DNA of 64,000 nt from Plantactinospora sp. KBS50 (GTDB lineage: Bacteria > Actinomycetota > Actinomycetes > Mycobacteriales > Micromonosporaceae): NCBI RefSeq assembly GCF_002285795.1, contig NZ_CP022961.1, positions 4,034,001 through 4,098,000 on the forward strand, given 5' to 3'. Below the pieces are notes generated by a model that searched no databases, was not told where the DNA came from, and saw nothing but the letters and a program-made list of their open reading frames with translations. Below, one piece after another: positions 1 through 9,291 of the stretch (position 1 is its first letter; each line of letters opens with the position of its first letter). The position numbers were made by a program, and so were the translations under genes.

Positions 1-740
1 CCGCCTGGCGTACCGGTGGCGATCAGGTCGCCCGGCTGCAACGGCAGCAACTGGGCGGCGCGTACGACCAGATCGGGAACGTCGACGATCAGCTCGTCCA
101 GTCCCCCGTCCTGGCGCGGCTCCCCGTTGAGCGCCAGCCGGAGCCGCAGGATGCTCGGGTCGGGCACCTCGTCGGCGGTCAGCACGACCGGCCCGATCGG
201 GGTGAACGTCCGGAACGACTTGCGCATCGACCGGTCCTCCTGGCCCTGCGGCCCGATGCGCATCGTGATGTCCAGCAGCCCGGTGTAGCCGAGCACGTGA
301 TCCATCGCGTGCGCCCGGTCGACCCCGCGGCACGGCCGGCCGATCACCACGGCGATCTCGCCCTCGTAGTGGAACTCCCGACCGGGCAGGTCGGGCAGTT
401 CGATGGCGCCGTCCGGCCCCACCACGCTGCCCGGGGCCAGCACGATCAGGCCCAGCGCCCGGGCGTCGAGCCGGCCGCCCTCGGGGCTGCGATCGCCCAG
501 TTCGCCCCGGTGCGGCGCGTAGTTGACAGGTGCGGCGAGCACGGTGCGCGGGTGGGCCACCGGGGCGGTGAAGGTCGGGGTGCGGGTGGCGATCGACGGG
601 GCGCCGGCCACGTACGCGGCCACCTCGCCGGCCCGGTCGGGGTAGTCGGTCGGGCCGCCCGGCAGTACGGCGGTGACGTCGACGACCCGCTCGCCGTCGA
701 CCGCCACGACCCGCCCGTCGGTGAGGATCCCGAGCCTCAC
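1..740 (-). CDS. Fumarylacetoacetate hydrolase (FAH) family protein, 3' end cut by window
   Basis: The gene starts at a GTG at 740 and runs off the left edge, so about 246 residues are visible. The translation shows the FAH fold: a YEGEIAVVIG strand carrying metal-binding acidic residues mid-protein, and the conserved ATGTPGG loop just before the cut. Family members hydrolyse or decarboxylate beta-diketone or oxo-acid intermediates of ring-cleavage pathways using Mg2+. The start overlaps the stop of the upstream gene by four bases (GTGA), so it is the distal gene of the tct operon. The exact substrate cannot be told. A second FAH member lies at 16053-17006. Confidence 0.85.
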   Translation of the reverse strand, partial: MRLGILTDGRVVAVDGERVVDVTAVLPGGPTDYPDRAGEVAAYVAGAPSIATRTPTFTAPVAHPRTVLAAPVNYAPHRGELGDRSPEGGRLDARALGLIVLAPGSVVGPDGAIELPDLPGREFHYEGEIAVVIGRPCRGVDRAHAMDHVLGYTGLLDITMRIGPQGQEDRSMRKSFRTFTPIGPVVLTADEVPDPSILRLRLALNGEPRQDGGLDELIVDVPDLVVRAAQLLPLQPGDLIATGTPG

Positions 741-1747
741 GGCGCACCCACCCCGAACCGCGGCATGATCCGGTCGCGGTAGAGGTCGATGCCCCGGTGC
801 GCGGCGTCGATGTCGTCGGTCGGCACGAAGCCGACCGTGACGTACTCGACCCCGGCGTCGACGTACCGCTGGATGCTGGCCACCACGTCCTCCGGGTTGC
901 CCGCCAGCGCGATCCCGGTCTCCTGGAACCGGTCGACCGGCCAGTCCGACCAGTCGGCGCGGCGGCGCAGCACCGACAGCCCCTTCTCCACCACCGCCGG
1001 GTCGTCGTCCACGACCGTGTAGAACATCGCGCCGCCGTGGATCGGTCGGGTGGCGGCCGCCCGCGCCTCGGCCAGCGCCCCCCGGAAGAACTCCGGGTCG
1101 AGTCCGCCGCCCTGCGGGGTGGCCGGGGTCCAGCCGTCGGCGATCTCCGGCAGCAGCGCGCGGATCCACTTGGACGCGCCGCCGAGCCAGATCTCCGGCC
1201 GCGGCTGGACCGGCTTGGGCCAGAACGGGATCTCGTCGAGCTGGTAGTGCTCGCCGCGGTAGGTCACCGGCCCGGTCTCGGTCCACAGTGCCCGGATCAG
1301 CTCGACGCCCTCGCGGAGCCGGGCGACCCGCTCCCGCAGCTTCGGGTACGGGAAGCCGAACGACTCGTACTCGACCTGCTGGTGGCCGGCGCCGACCTGC
1401 AGCAGCAGCCGCCCGTTGGAGATGTGGTCGACGGTCATCGCCCACTTGGCCACGAACGCCGGGTGGCGCAGCCCGATCGGGGTCACCTGGGGGCCGAGCC
1501 GGACCCGCGAGGTGACCGCGGCGAGGGCGGCCAGCGAGGTCCACGCGTCGTAGAAGAACGGCTTCTCGGGGTCGGCGTTGGTGTACCCGGACAGCCGGGA
1601 GCCGGGCAGCAGCAGGTGGTCGATGACGAAGACGCCGTCGAACCCGGCGTCCTCGGCGTGCCGGGCCAGGTCCGCCAGGTCGGCGAACCTCGTGCCGACG
1701 TGCTGCCCGTGGATCGACAGTTTGAGACCGAACCTAACGTCGCTCAT
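737..1747 (-). CDS. LLM-class (luciferase-like) flavin oxidoreductase, probably F420-dependent
   Basis: The 336-residue product is full length for the bacterial luciferase-like monooxygenase superfamily. It opens with a beta-strand and an FDGVFVIDHLLLPG segment near residues 35-50. The GRLLLQVGAGHQQVEYESFG segment and the later PEIWLGGAS strand are typical of F420-dependent reductases and two-component monooxygenases in actinomycetes. The ATG overlaps the upstream flavoprotein stop by four bases. Context with a TctABC importer suggests oxidation of an imported organic acid or its breakdown product. FMNH2 rather than F420 use is possible. A second, frameshifted member is at 61563-62497. Confidence 0.85.
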   Translation of the reverse strand: MSDVRFGLKLSIHGQHVGTRFADLADLARHAEDAGFDGVFVIDHLLLPGSRLSGYTNADPEKPFFYDAWTSLAALAAVTSRVRLGPQVTPIGLRHPAFVAKWAMTVDHISNGRLLLQVGAGHQQVEYESFGFPYPKLRERVARLREGVELIRALWTETGPVTYRGEHYQLDEIPFWPKPVQPRPEIWLGGASKWIRALLPEIADGWTPATPQGGGLDPEFFRGALAEARAAATRPIHGGAMFYTVVDDDPAVVEKGLSVLRRRADWSDWPVDRFQETGIALAGNPEDVVASIQRYVDAGVEYVTVGFVPTDDIDAAHRGIDLYRDRIMPRFGVGAP

Positions 1748-3228
1748 CGCGCTCCCCTGGCGTGCCGGCCGGCGCCCGAGCCGGCCGTGTGGCCGAAGAC
1801 GGCCCCGCTGGTCAGCCCGGATCCGCCGGGATAGTTGAAGTAGAAGAGTCCGCCCACGAGTTCGCCGGCCGCGTAGAGCCCGGGAATCCGGTCGCCCCCG
1901 TCGTCCAGCACGTGCGCGTCGGCGTCCACCCGCAGGCCGCCGAAGGTGAAGGTGATCCCGCAGGTGACCGCGTACGCCTCGAACGGCGGCTGGTCCAGCG
2001 GCTGCGCCCAGTTGGTCTTCTCCACCGCCAGCCCGTTGGTGCGCCGCCCGTCGAGCACGTTGGGGTTGAACGGCACGGCGGTGTCGACCGACCCGTTGAA
2101 CTCCCGGACCGTGCGGACGAACGCCTCCGCGTCCATCCCGTCCATCCGCTTCGCGAGGTCCTCGATCGTGTCGGCCCGCACCCGGGTCACCTCGCGGATC
2201 GAGTACTCGTCGCGCAGCATCGGCGTGATCTTGGCGTCGAAGACCTGCCAGGCCATCTGGCCGGGCTGGGCCAGGACCCGGCCGCCGTACTTGGCGTAGG
2301 TGTAGTTGCGGAAGTCGGCGCCCTCGTCCACGAACCGCCGGCCCGCGCTGTTGACGATGATGCCCAGCGGGTAGCTGTGCTTCTGGTACGAGTCGCCGAT
2401 GCGGCGGTCACCGAACTCGGGGGCGTTGAGGTCCCAGGCCACCGCGTGACAGCCGGACCAGTTGCCCGCCGGGCTGGCGCCGGCCGCCATCGCCATCCGG
2501 ATGCCGTCGCCGGTGTCGTACCGGGTGCCCCGCACCTTGGCCAGGTCCCAGCCGGCCCCGAGGAACTGCGCCCGCCACGCCGCGTTGGCCTGGAATCCGC
2601 CGGAGGCCAGCACGACCGCGTCGCACCCGATGTCGACGAGCTTCCGCTCGTGCTCGGCGCGTACCCCGCGGATCCGTCCGTCGCGCACGATCAGGTCCCG
2701 CGCCCGGGTGCCGTACCTGATGGTGACCCCGGCCCGCTCGCAGGCCGCGGTGAGGAACTCCACCAGGCCCTGACCGCCGCCGCTGACCTCGACGGCGAGC
2801 CCGCCCCAGAAGGTGAACCGGCCGTCCACCTGGTAGGCCTGCCGGCCGTAGCTCGGGACGAACCGCACGCCCTGGTCGCGCTGCCAGGCGATCGTCGCCG
2901 CGCCCCGGGTCACCAGGGCCTCGACCAGGTCCGGGTCGGCCCGGTGCTCGGTCACCCGGGCGAGGTCGTCGAAGAAGTCCTCCTGCGTGTAGGTCCCGAA
3001 CTCGGTGCTGGCCCGCTCGGCCTCGGACAGGTCCGGCACCAGCCGCTCGATGTCCTGCGGGGTGAACGGGAACCGCACGATCCCCCCGGTGTAGGCGGTG
3101 TTGCCGCCCCGCTCGGCGTACGGCGCGCGTTCCAGCAGCAGGACGCTCGCGCCCTGCTCCCGGGCGGCCAGGGCGGCGGTCATGGCCGCGTTGCCGCCGC
3201 CGACCACCACGACATCAGGTCCGGCCAT
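1744..3228 (-). CDS. FAD-dependent fumarate reductase/tricarballylate dehydrogenase-like flavoprotein
   Basis: The 494-residue product begins with a Rossmann FAD site (VVVVGGGNAAMTAALAAREQ) and a second FAD element, ERAPYAERGGNT. It ends with a GLYAAGELVGG segment and a YPGGSGLT segment, as in the FAD_binding_2 family. The overall pattern is closest to TcuA, the FAD-dependent tricarballylate dehydrogenase that makes cis-aconitate. The ATG at 3228 was chosen over a longer upstream frame because the FAD motif then sits at the usual distance from the N terminus. It overlaps the end of tctA by 14 bases. Pairing with a tricarboxylate transporter supports oxidation of an imported polycarboxylate, but this remains an inference. 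Confidence 0.8.
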   Translation of the reverse strand: MAGPDVVVVGGGNAAMTAALAAREQGASVLLLERAPYAERGGNTAYTGGIVRFPFTPQDIERLVPDLSEAERASTEFGTYTQEDFFDDLARVTEHRADPDLVEALVTRGAATIAWQRDQGVRFVPSYGRQAYQVDGRFTFWGGLAVEVSGGGQGLVEFLTAACERAGVTIRYGTRARDLIVRDGRIRGVRAEHERKLVDIGCDAVVLASGGFQANAAWRAQFLGAGWDLAKVRGTRYDTGDGIRMAMAAGASPAGNWSGCHAVAWDLNAPEFGDRRIGDSYQKHSYPLGIIVNSAGRRFVDEGADFRNYTYAKYGGRVLAQPGQMAWQVFDAKITPMLRDEYSIREVTRVRADTIEDLAKRMDGMDAEAFVRTVREFNGSVDTAVPFNPNVLDGRRTNGLAVEKTNWAQPLDQPPFEAYAVTCGITFTFGGLRVDADAHVLDDGGDRIPGLYAAGELVGGLFYFNYPGGSGLTSGAVFGHTAGSGAGRHARGAR

Positions 3229-4888
3229 CGCTACCCCGCTCTCCAGCGTCGTCCTCGTCGGACGGGTGATCCGGCTGTTGCCGGCGGTCCGCGCCACCCA
3301 GGTCCTCGACGGTCGCGGTCCGCTCTCCGGGCTCCTCCGCGCCCGGCTGCGGGCCGGACAGCACCGGCACGCCGGCCGGGGCCGCGGCCATGGCCGCCCG
3401 GTTGCGTCGGGCCTCCCGCACGTTGCCGACGATGCCGAAGATCAGCAGCGCGCCGGAGAGCGCGACCAGGCCGGTGGTGACCGGGCGGGTGATGAAGGCG
3501 CTGAACTTGTCGTCGGTCAGCAGGATGCCGTGCCGCAGGTGGCCCTCGAAGTTGTGGCCGAGCGTGACGGCGAGGGCGAACGCGGCGACCGAGTAGCCGT
3601 ACCGGAGCATGAAGTAGCCGATCAGGCCGAAGAAGATCATCACGCCGACGTCGAAGACCGCGTTGCGCAGCGCGTAGACGCCCACCATGCTCAGCAGCAG
3701 CGCCATCACCAGCACGACGGACCGGTCGACCTGCACCAGCCGCAGCATCGCCTTGGCCAGCGGCCAGCCGATCAGCGCCAGCACCAGGGTCCCGCCGACG
3801 AGGCCGGCGGTGCTGGCGTACAGCATCTCCGGGGTTTCCTTGATCAGCAGCGGACCCGGCACCAGGCCGTGCACGGTGAGCGCCGCGAGCAGCAGCACCA
3901 TCGAGCCGCTGCCGGGGATGCCGAACCCGAACGTCGGCACCATCTCGCCGGACTGCGAGGCGTTCTGCGCCGACTCGTTGGCCGCCAGTCCCTCGACGCT
4001 GCCCTCGCCGTACTCCTCGGGTTTCTTGGAGGTGAGCTTCGCCTGCTGGTAGGCCACGAAGGCCGAGGAGACCCCGCCGCCGCCCGGGATGGCGCCCATC
4101 AGGGTGCCCCAGACGGTGCCGATGCCCACCGGCCGCAGGATCCGCCGGACCAGCGCCGGGGAGGGGAACTTGGCGGAGAAGCCGCCGGAGGTCTGCCGCC
4201 AGTCGTAGACCTGGCGGCAGCCGCGGATCAGCTCGCTGATCGCCAGCGCCCCGATGACGACGGGCACGATCTCCAGCCCGCCGCGCAGGTGGACGAAGCC
4301 GAAGGTGAACCGGCCGGTCAGCGCGACCGGATCGGGTCCGATCATCGTGACGGCCAGGCCGAGCCCGCCGGCGACCAGCCCTTTGACGACGTTCTTGCCG
4401 GTGAGACTGATGATGGCCACGATGCCGAGGAGTTGCAGCGCCCACAGTTCGGGGGCGAGGAACACGTAGAGCAGTTGGGCCAGGGGCACCACCATGGCGA
4501 CGAAGAAGACGGCGCTCAGCAACTGGCCGAGCAGCGCGGCGATGTACTGGGTGCCCAGCGCGATGCCGCTCTGGCCCTTCTGGTGCAGCTTGTAGCCGTC
4601 CAGGGCGGTCAGCACCGCCGACGGCGTACCGGGCACCCCGACGAGGATCGCCGGGATGCTGTTGCCGTAGTTGGTGCCGACGGTGATGGCCACCAGGAAG
4701 GCGACGGCGGTGATCGGGCGCAGGCCGAAGGTGAACGGCAGCGCGATCCCGACCGCGAGCGTGGTGGTCATCCCGGGGATGGCACCGGCGACGCTGCCCA
4801 GCACGGCGCCGATCGCGATCGCGATCAGCACGGCCGGGTCGGCCAGCATGGCGGTCGCGTTGCCGAAGGTGTTCAGGAACAGTTCCAT
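3215..4888 (-). CDS. tctA: Tripartite tricarboxylate transporter, large membrane subunit TctA
   Basis: The 557-residue protein is a polytopic membrane protein with about a dozen hydrophobic segments. The GAIPGMTTTLAVGIALPFTF motif near residue 30 and the MGAIPGGGGVSSAF loop in the middle are the two duplicated TctA signature loops. The ATG at 4888 follows AAGGAG, which argues against the longer frame to 4954. The C-terminal 80 residues are hydrophilic and rich in Ala, Glu and Arg, longer than in most TctA proteins. It works with TctB just upstream and the lipoprotein TctC. A second, divergent TctA is at 18263-19792. Confidence 0.93.
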   Translation of the reverse strand: MELFLNTFGNATAMLADPAVLIAIAIGAVLGSVAGAIPGMTTTLAVGIALPFTFGLRPITAVAFLVAITVGTNYGNSIPAILVGVPGTPSAVLTALDGYKLHQKGQSGIALGTQYIAALLGQLLSAVFFVAMVVPLAQLLYVFLAPELWALQLLGIVAIISLTGKNVVKGLVAGGLGLAVTMIGPDPVALTGRFTFGFVHLRGGLEIVPVVIGALAISELIRGCRQVYDWRQTSGGFSAKFPSPALVRRILRPVGIGTVWGTLMGAIPGGGGVSSAFVAYQQAKLTSKKPEEYGEGSVEGLAANESAQNASQSGEMVPTFGFGIPGSGSMVLLLAALTVHGLVPGPLLIKETPEMLYASTAGLVGGTLVLALIGWPLAKAMLRLVQVDRSVVLVMALLLSMVGVYALRNAVFDVGVMIFFGLIGYFMLRYGYSVAAFALAVTLGHNFEGHLRHGILLTDDKFSAFITRPVTTGLVALSGALLIFGIVGNVREARRNRAAMAAAPAGVPVLSGPQPGAEEPGERTATVEDLGGADRRQQPDHPSDEDDAGERGSDGRT

Positions 4889-4901
4889 CTCCGCAGCTCC
4901 T

Positions 4902-5405
4902 TCAGCCGAGGTGGCCGAGGTATGGATCGAGCGGGCCGAGCGGAAGCCGGACACCCAGGACGATGTCGAAGACCCCGAATATGAGGACCACGCCGCCGAC
5001 GGTGACCAGCGCCAGTCGCAGCGGCTGGCGTACGCCCATGATCCAGAGCAGGGTCGCCAGCAGGATCGGCGTCAGGATGAGGAAGCCGATGCTGCTGAGC
5101 AGGATCGCGTAACCGAGGCAGAGCACCCAGACGATGAACGAGCGCAGCGTGGAGGCCGGCACCTCCGGCTCGTCCGCCGTGCCCTCGGCCGGGACGACGG
5201 TGGGCTCGGTGCGCCAGCGCACCAGCCGGCGCCCGGCGAGGTAGACGCCGCCGGCCGCGACCAGCGCGCCGGTGATGATCGGCAGCGTGCGCGAGCCGAC
5301 CGGGTCCCGGATCCGGCCCAGGTTCACCTGGGTGCCCAGGTACACGATGACCAGGCCGAGCAGCGCCACCGCCAGCGCGACCGCGAGGTCCTTGCGCCTG
5401 TCCAT
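4902..5405 (-). CDS. tctB: Tripartite tricarboxylate transporter, small membrane subunit TctB
   Basis: The 167-residue product has about four predicted membrane segments. The first follows the short positive N terminus MDRRKD, and a hydrophilic loop near residues 55-80 separates it from the rest. Size, topology and position directly before tctA fit TctB (DUF1468 type), the small membrane partner of TctA. It lies 13 bases from the tctA start and 13 from the amidohydrolase stop, so it belongs to one transcript. An amidohydrolase gene sits between it and tctC, which is an unusual order. Confidence 0.85.
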   Translation of the reverse strand: MDRRKDLAVALAVALLGLVIVYLGTQVNLGRIRDPVGSRTLPIITGALVAAGGVYLAGRRLVRWRTEPTVVPAEGTADEPEVPASTLRSFIVWVLCLGYAILLSSIGFLILTPILLATLLWIMGVRQPLRLALVTVGGVVLIFGVFDIVLGVRLPLGPLDPYLGHLG

Positions 5406-5418
5406 GGACGGCCTCTCC

Positions 5419-6429
5419 TTACTGTGGGTCCGCGATGAGCCGGCCCAGGACCGCGGCCAGGTTGCCGCCGAGGATGGCGGCCTTTTCGTCGTCGGTGAAC
5501 GCCGCCGAGGCGGCGATCTCCCTGGCCGCGTCGGTCATCCCCATGTCGGCCGGGTAGTCGGTGCCGATCACCACCCGGTCGGCGCCGACGAAGTCGACGA
5601 GGTGACGCAGGGTCCGCTCGTCGTGGGTGAGGCAGTCGTAGAAGAAGCGCCGGTAGAGCGCCGCCGGCGAGTGCTCGGGGGTCTTCTCGACCTCCTTGCG
5701 CACCCGGTAGGTGTGCTCCAGCCGGCCCAGGGCGGCGGCGACGTAACCGCCGCCGTGGGCCAGGCAGACGTTCAGCCGGGGAAGCTGCGCGAGCCGGCCG
5801 CTGAGCATCAGCGACGCGGCCGCGGTCGTGGTCTCCAGCGGGTTTCCGATCGTGTTGCGCAGGTAGTAGCGGTCCAGCGATCCGGTGTGCCGCTGGTCCA
5901 TCGGGTGGATGAAGATGAAGGCGCCGAGGTCCTGCGCGGCGGTGAAGAACGGTGCCAGGGACTCCTCGTCGAGGTTGGCGCCGTTGATGTTCGTGCCGAT
6001 CGCGAAGCCGGCCATCCCGGGCAGGGCCATCGCCCGCTCGATCTCGGCGACGGAGGCCTCGACGTCCTGGAGGGGAAGGGTTCCCAGGCCGAGGAACCGG
6101 CCCGGGAACCGCTTCGTCAGTTCGGAGAGTTCGTCGTTCACGTCCCGGGATGCCGCGATGTTGTCCGCCGCCGGTACGTCGTAGCGGAACAGCGGCGGCA
6201 GCAGCGAGAGCATCTCGGTGTCGATTCCGCGGTCGTCCATCCGCTCGACCCGGCGCTCCATCGACTCGAAGTGCCGTGGCGATCCGAAGGTGAACCGCTC
6301 CGAGCCGGTCTGCGAGACGAGGATGCCGGCGTCGTTGACGCTGAACAACGTGCCGTGCCAGTCGGTGCCCCGCTCGCGGGCGCGGCGCCCGGACTCGGGC
6401 AGGAAGTGACAGTGAACGTCGACTCTCAT
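5419..6429 (-). CDS. Amidohydrolase, ACMSD-like (amidohydrolase 2) family
   Basis: The 336-residue product starts with MRVDVHCHFLP, giving the HxH metal site of amidohydrolases at residues 6-8. Later come FIFIHPMDQRHTG, LAHGGGYVAAALGRLEH and VIGTDYPADMG, which supply the remaining metal and catalytic His and Asp residues. This arrangement matches aminocarboxymuconate-semialdehyde decarboxylase and related nonoxidative decarboxylases or hydrolases. It is embedded between tctC and tctB, eight to thirteen bases from each, so it should act on the imported acid or an early intermediate. Decarboxylase and hydrolase roles cannot be separated from sequence alone. Confidence 0.85.
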   Translation of the reverse strand: MRVDVHCHFLPESGRRARERGTDWHGTLFSVNDAGILVSQTGSERFTFGSPRHFESMERRVERMDDRGIDTEMLSLLPPLFRYDVPAADNIAASRDVNDELSELTKRFPGRFLGLGTLPLQDVEASVAEIERAMALPGMAGFAIGTNINGANLDEESLAPFFTAAQDLGAFIFIHPMDQRHTGSLDRYYLRNTIGNPLETTTAAASLMLSGRLAQLPRLNVCLAHGGGYVAAALGRLEHTYRVRKEVEKTPEHSPAALYRRFFYDCLTHDERTLRHLVDFVGADRVVIGTDYPADMGMTDAAREIAASAAFTDDEKAAILGGNLAAVLGRLIADPQ

Positions 6430-6436
6430 CGAACCC

Positions 6437-7519
6437 CTACCTCTGGTCGTAGGCCAGGCCGAGTTCCCGGATGACGGGTTCGGCGAAGACCTTGGCGTCC
6501 GCGACGATCTTCCGGGTCTGCTCGCCGTCGAGGATGATGCTGGAGGCGCCGGGCAGGTTGGCGATCCGCTCCTTCGGAGCCGCCTGCTCGCCGCCCTTCT
6601 TGAACAGTTCGAACAGCCAGTCCGAGTGGGCCTGGGGGACCTCGGGCGCGACGATGAATCCGCGGTAGGAGACCCACGGCTCGTCGGGCAGGCCGATCTC
6701 TGTGGTGGTGACCGCGTCGGACCACTCGGTGGGGGCCTTGGGCTCCTTCGAGACCACGAGGATGGCCTTGACCTTCCCGGCCTGCTCGTGGCTGCGGGCC
6801 ACCGCCGGGGTCAGCATGGTCACGTCGGCCTCGCCGGCGGCCACGGCCGTCGCCGCGTCGACGCTGCCCTCCATCGGGATGACCTTCGACGTCCAGCCGT
6901 TGGCCCTCATCAGCCGGTTGGTGGCGATGTCGAGCAGGCTGCCCGAGGCCGCCGCGTAGCGCACGGTGCCCGGGTTCGCCTTCGCCGCGTCGACCATCTC
7001 CTGGTAGCTGGACCAGGGCGCGTTCGAGCGGGTCACCATGACGAACGGGGTCTGCTCGGTGACGACGATCGGGTTGAAGTCCTCGATCGTCATCCCGAAC
7101 TCGTCCTCGATCGGCTCGGTGAGCAGATCGAGCGAGGCGCCGACCATCGCGGCCACCTCACAGATGTAGCCGTCCTTGCCGCCGGACTGGTCCTGCATGT
7201 ACTGGATGCCGGCCCAGGTGCCGAAGGTGGGGTAGTTCTGGTCGCGGACCTCGACGGTGACCGGGGAGATGCCGCGCAGCGCCGTCTGCATCGCCCGGGC
7301 GTAGAGCCCGTCGTCGTGGCCGGGCGCGTCCACGTTGAGCAGGGTGATCGGACGGCTGGGGAACCCGTCGGGAAGGGGCTGGAGGACGCCGTCCTTGTAT
7401 TCGGGGGTCCAGCCCTCGTTGCTCGCCCCGCTGTCGCCGCTCCCGCTGCCACCCGAGGTGCAGCCCGCGGCCAGCAGGACCAAGAGTGCAGCCGCTGCGG
7501 CATTCCTGAATCTCGTCAC
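6437..7519 (-). CDS. tctC: Tripartite tricarboxylate transporter substrate-binding lipoprotein TctC (Bug family)
   Basis: The gene starts at a GTG at 7519 preceded by GGAGG. The 360-residue product begins with a lipoprotein signal: a basic MTRFR, a hydrophobic stretch, then LLAAGC with the lipobox cysteine at about residue 20 and a Gly/Ser linker. The mature part has the two-lobed Bug fold, with the PFVMVTRSNAPWSSYQEMVD segment typical of the family. It captures a carboxylated substrate outside the membrane and delivers it to TctAB. It is the first gene of its operon. Its promoter region carries two operator-like repeats shared with the other tct locus. Confidence 0.9.
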   Translation of the reverse strand: MTRFRNAAAAALLVLLAAGCTSGGSGSGDSGASNEGWTPEYKDGVLQPLPDGFPSRPITLLNVDAPGHDDGLYARAMQTALRGISPVTVEVRDQNYPTFGTWAGIQYMQDQSGGKDGYICEVAAMVGASLDLLTEPIEDEFGMTIEDFNPIVVTEQTPFVMVTRSNAPWSSYQEMVDAAKANPGTVRYAAASGSLLDIATNRLMRANGWTSKVIPMEGSVDAATAVAAGEADVTMLTPAVARSHEQAGKVKAILVVSKEPKAPTEWSDAVTTTEIGLPDEPWVSYRGFIVAPEVPQAHSDWLFELFKKGGEQAAPKERIANLPGASSIILDGEQTRKIVADAKVFAEPVIRELGLAYDQR

Positions 7520-7597
7520 GATTGCCTCCGGAGTCTTGCCCGGTCCTTAGGCATAGGCGGAAGGGCCGGCTGCTGACGTTCCTGTTGGATTTCCAGT

Positions 7598-7623
7598 TGA
7601 ATACACTGCGCACCTTGTATACA
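7598..7623. promoter_or_regulatory. Two overlapping operator-like 17-mers upstream of tctC
   Basis: Two imperfect copies of a 17-bp element occur at 7598-7614 and 7607-7623. Each matches the palindromes at 17042-17058 or 17116-17132 at 12 of 17 positions. The right copy covers the proposed -10 of tctC. The inner TTGTATACAG resembles half-sites of FCD-type GntR repressors, but that family assignment is an inference. No such regulator gene is in the window. Confidence 0.5.
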
Positions 7624-7645
7624 GCCAGCTAGAGAGGGGTGTCAA
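7616..7645 (-). promoter_or_regulatory. Candidate promoter of the tctC operon
   Basis: Read on the minus strand there is a TTGACA -35 (7645-7640), an 18-base spacer and a TATACA -10 (7621-7616). This is about 97 bases upstream of the tctC start. The -10 lies inside the operator-like repeats. Confidence 0.5.
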
Positions 7646-7696
7646 CGAATCTGAACCAAGCCGAAACACTCTCGCAACACCAGCCCTGGGCGCGGC

Positions 7697-9290
7697 TCAG
7701 CCCGAGGACCGGGCGAACTTGTCGGCCACGACAGCCCTGGTCACCTGCGCATCCACCAGCACCGGGCCGTTCGTCGGCAGCTCCTCCGCCAAACGCCCGA
7801 TGTCGTCGCCGTGCTCCCAGGTCACGGCCGGCACGCCGAGCGACCGGGCGACGCCGGCCAGATCGGCCCGCGGGAACAGCGCCACCTCCTCGGCCAGGCC
7901 GTGCCGGCGCAGGTGGTGGATCTCCGCCCCGTACGCCCGGTCGTTGAGCACCAGCACGACGACCCCGGCGCCGACCCGGCCGAGGGTCTCCAGCTCCCCC
8001 AGCGCCATCAACGCGCCGCCGTCCCCACCACGACCAGGGTCGGCCCGGCCCGGCCCAGCGCCGCGCCGATGCCGGTGGCCACCGACAGCCCCACCGCGGC
8101 GAAGCCCAACGCCGGCAGGTAGCGGCCCGCGCCCGCGCCGACGAGCTGGCTGGGAAAGGTCGTGAAGTGCCCGACGTCGGTGACCACCTGCCGGTCCGCC
8201 GGCAACGCCCGGTCCACCGCGCGCAGCACCAGGCGCGGATCCAGACCGCCGGCATCGGTGCCGTCGGCGAAGTCGCCCGCCGTCGCGATCCGGGCCGCCA
8301 CCTCGCCGGTACGCCGGCGCGGCTCGCCACCGCGCACGGCGGCCAGCAGCCTGTCCACCGTCGCCGCCGCGTCCCCCGGCACCGCCACCCGCGCGTCCGG
8401 CCGGGGCGCCAGATCGCAGTGCACGACCCGCGACGCGGCCAGCAGGGTGTCCCGGTCGGTGGTGTAGCCGCCCAGACCCGCGCCCACGACCAGCGCCAGG
8501 TCGGATTCGGCGACCAGGTCCCGGGTCACGGCCGTGCTGTAGCCGCCACAGACGCCGAGGTCGAACGGGTCGCCGCGGAACAGGCCCTTGGCCGGCAGGG
8601 TGGTGGCCAGCAGGGCACCGGACCGCTCGGCCAGTTCCCGCAGCGCCGGCCCGGCACCGGCCCACAGCGCGCCGCGGCCGGCCAGGACCAGCGGGCGCCG
8701 CGCCGCGCGCAGCGCCGCCGCGGCCCGCTGCACGGCCCCGTCGTCCGGCTCCGGCACCGGTGCCCGCTCCGGCGCCGGGTCGGCGGGACGCTGCGGTACG
8801 GCCGGCGCCGCCAGCAGTTCCGCCCGGATGTTCAGCACCACCGGGGCACGGGTGGCCCCGGCGCGGCCGAAGGCGTCGGCCACGGCGGCGGCAAGCCCGG
8901 CCGGATCCGCACAGTCGAGCACCGCCGCCTCGGTCCAGCCGAGCATCTGCCCGTGGTCCACCCGCTGCGCGCTCCAGCCCGGCTCGGCGCGGATGTCCCC
9001 GACGATCAGCACCACCGCGAGTCGGTCCCGGACCGCCGAGCGCAGCCCGGTCAGCGCGTTGCTCAGCCCGGGCCCGTGGGTGACCGTGCAGACGGCGGGT
9101 CGCCCGGCGGACCAGGCGAACCCGGCCGCCATGCTGACGGCGGCGGTCTCCTGCCGGGCGCCCACGAAGCGCACCCCCGGGTCACCAGGGTGGCCGCGAG
9201 GGCCAGGTTGGTGTTGCCCAGCAGGCCGAAGATCGTCCGGGTGCCCGTCTCCAGCACCGCGTCGGCGACCACGTCGTACCCGTGCCGCAT
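7697..9290 (-). pseudogene. Thiamine-diphosphate-dependent enzyme (acetolactate synthase-like), two apparent frameshifts
   Basis: Three reading frames join to one full-length protein of about 530 residues. The N-terminal part starts at ATG 9290 (MRHGYDVVADAV...) with an IFGLLGN segment. The middle has GARQETAAVSMAAGFAWSAG and THGPGLSNALTGL, the Glu and pyrophosphate-domain motifs of the family. The C-terminal ThDP domain has GDGGALMALGELETL after repair. The frame is lost in the C-run at 9174-9178 and again at 8023-8026. One extra base in each restores it. It could be a true pseudogene, but both breaks are in homopolymers. It is the last gene of the 17006-7697 operon. A decarboxylase or lyase acting on a 2-oxo acid is the likely role. 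Confidence 0.8.
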
Positions 9291-9291
9291 C

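Noticed and set aside
797-1834. 345-residue plus-strand ORF opposite the luciferase-like gene
   Set aside because: Low-complexity translation rich in Arg, Gly and Asp, with no family features. The minus strand holds a clear gene with coupled start and stop.
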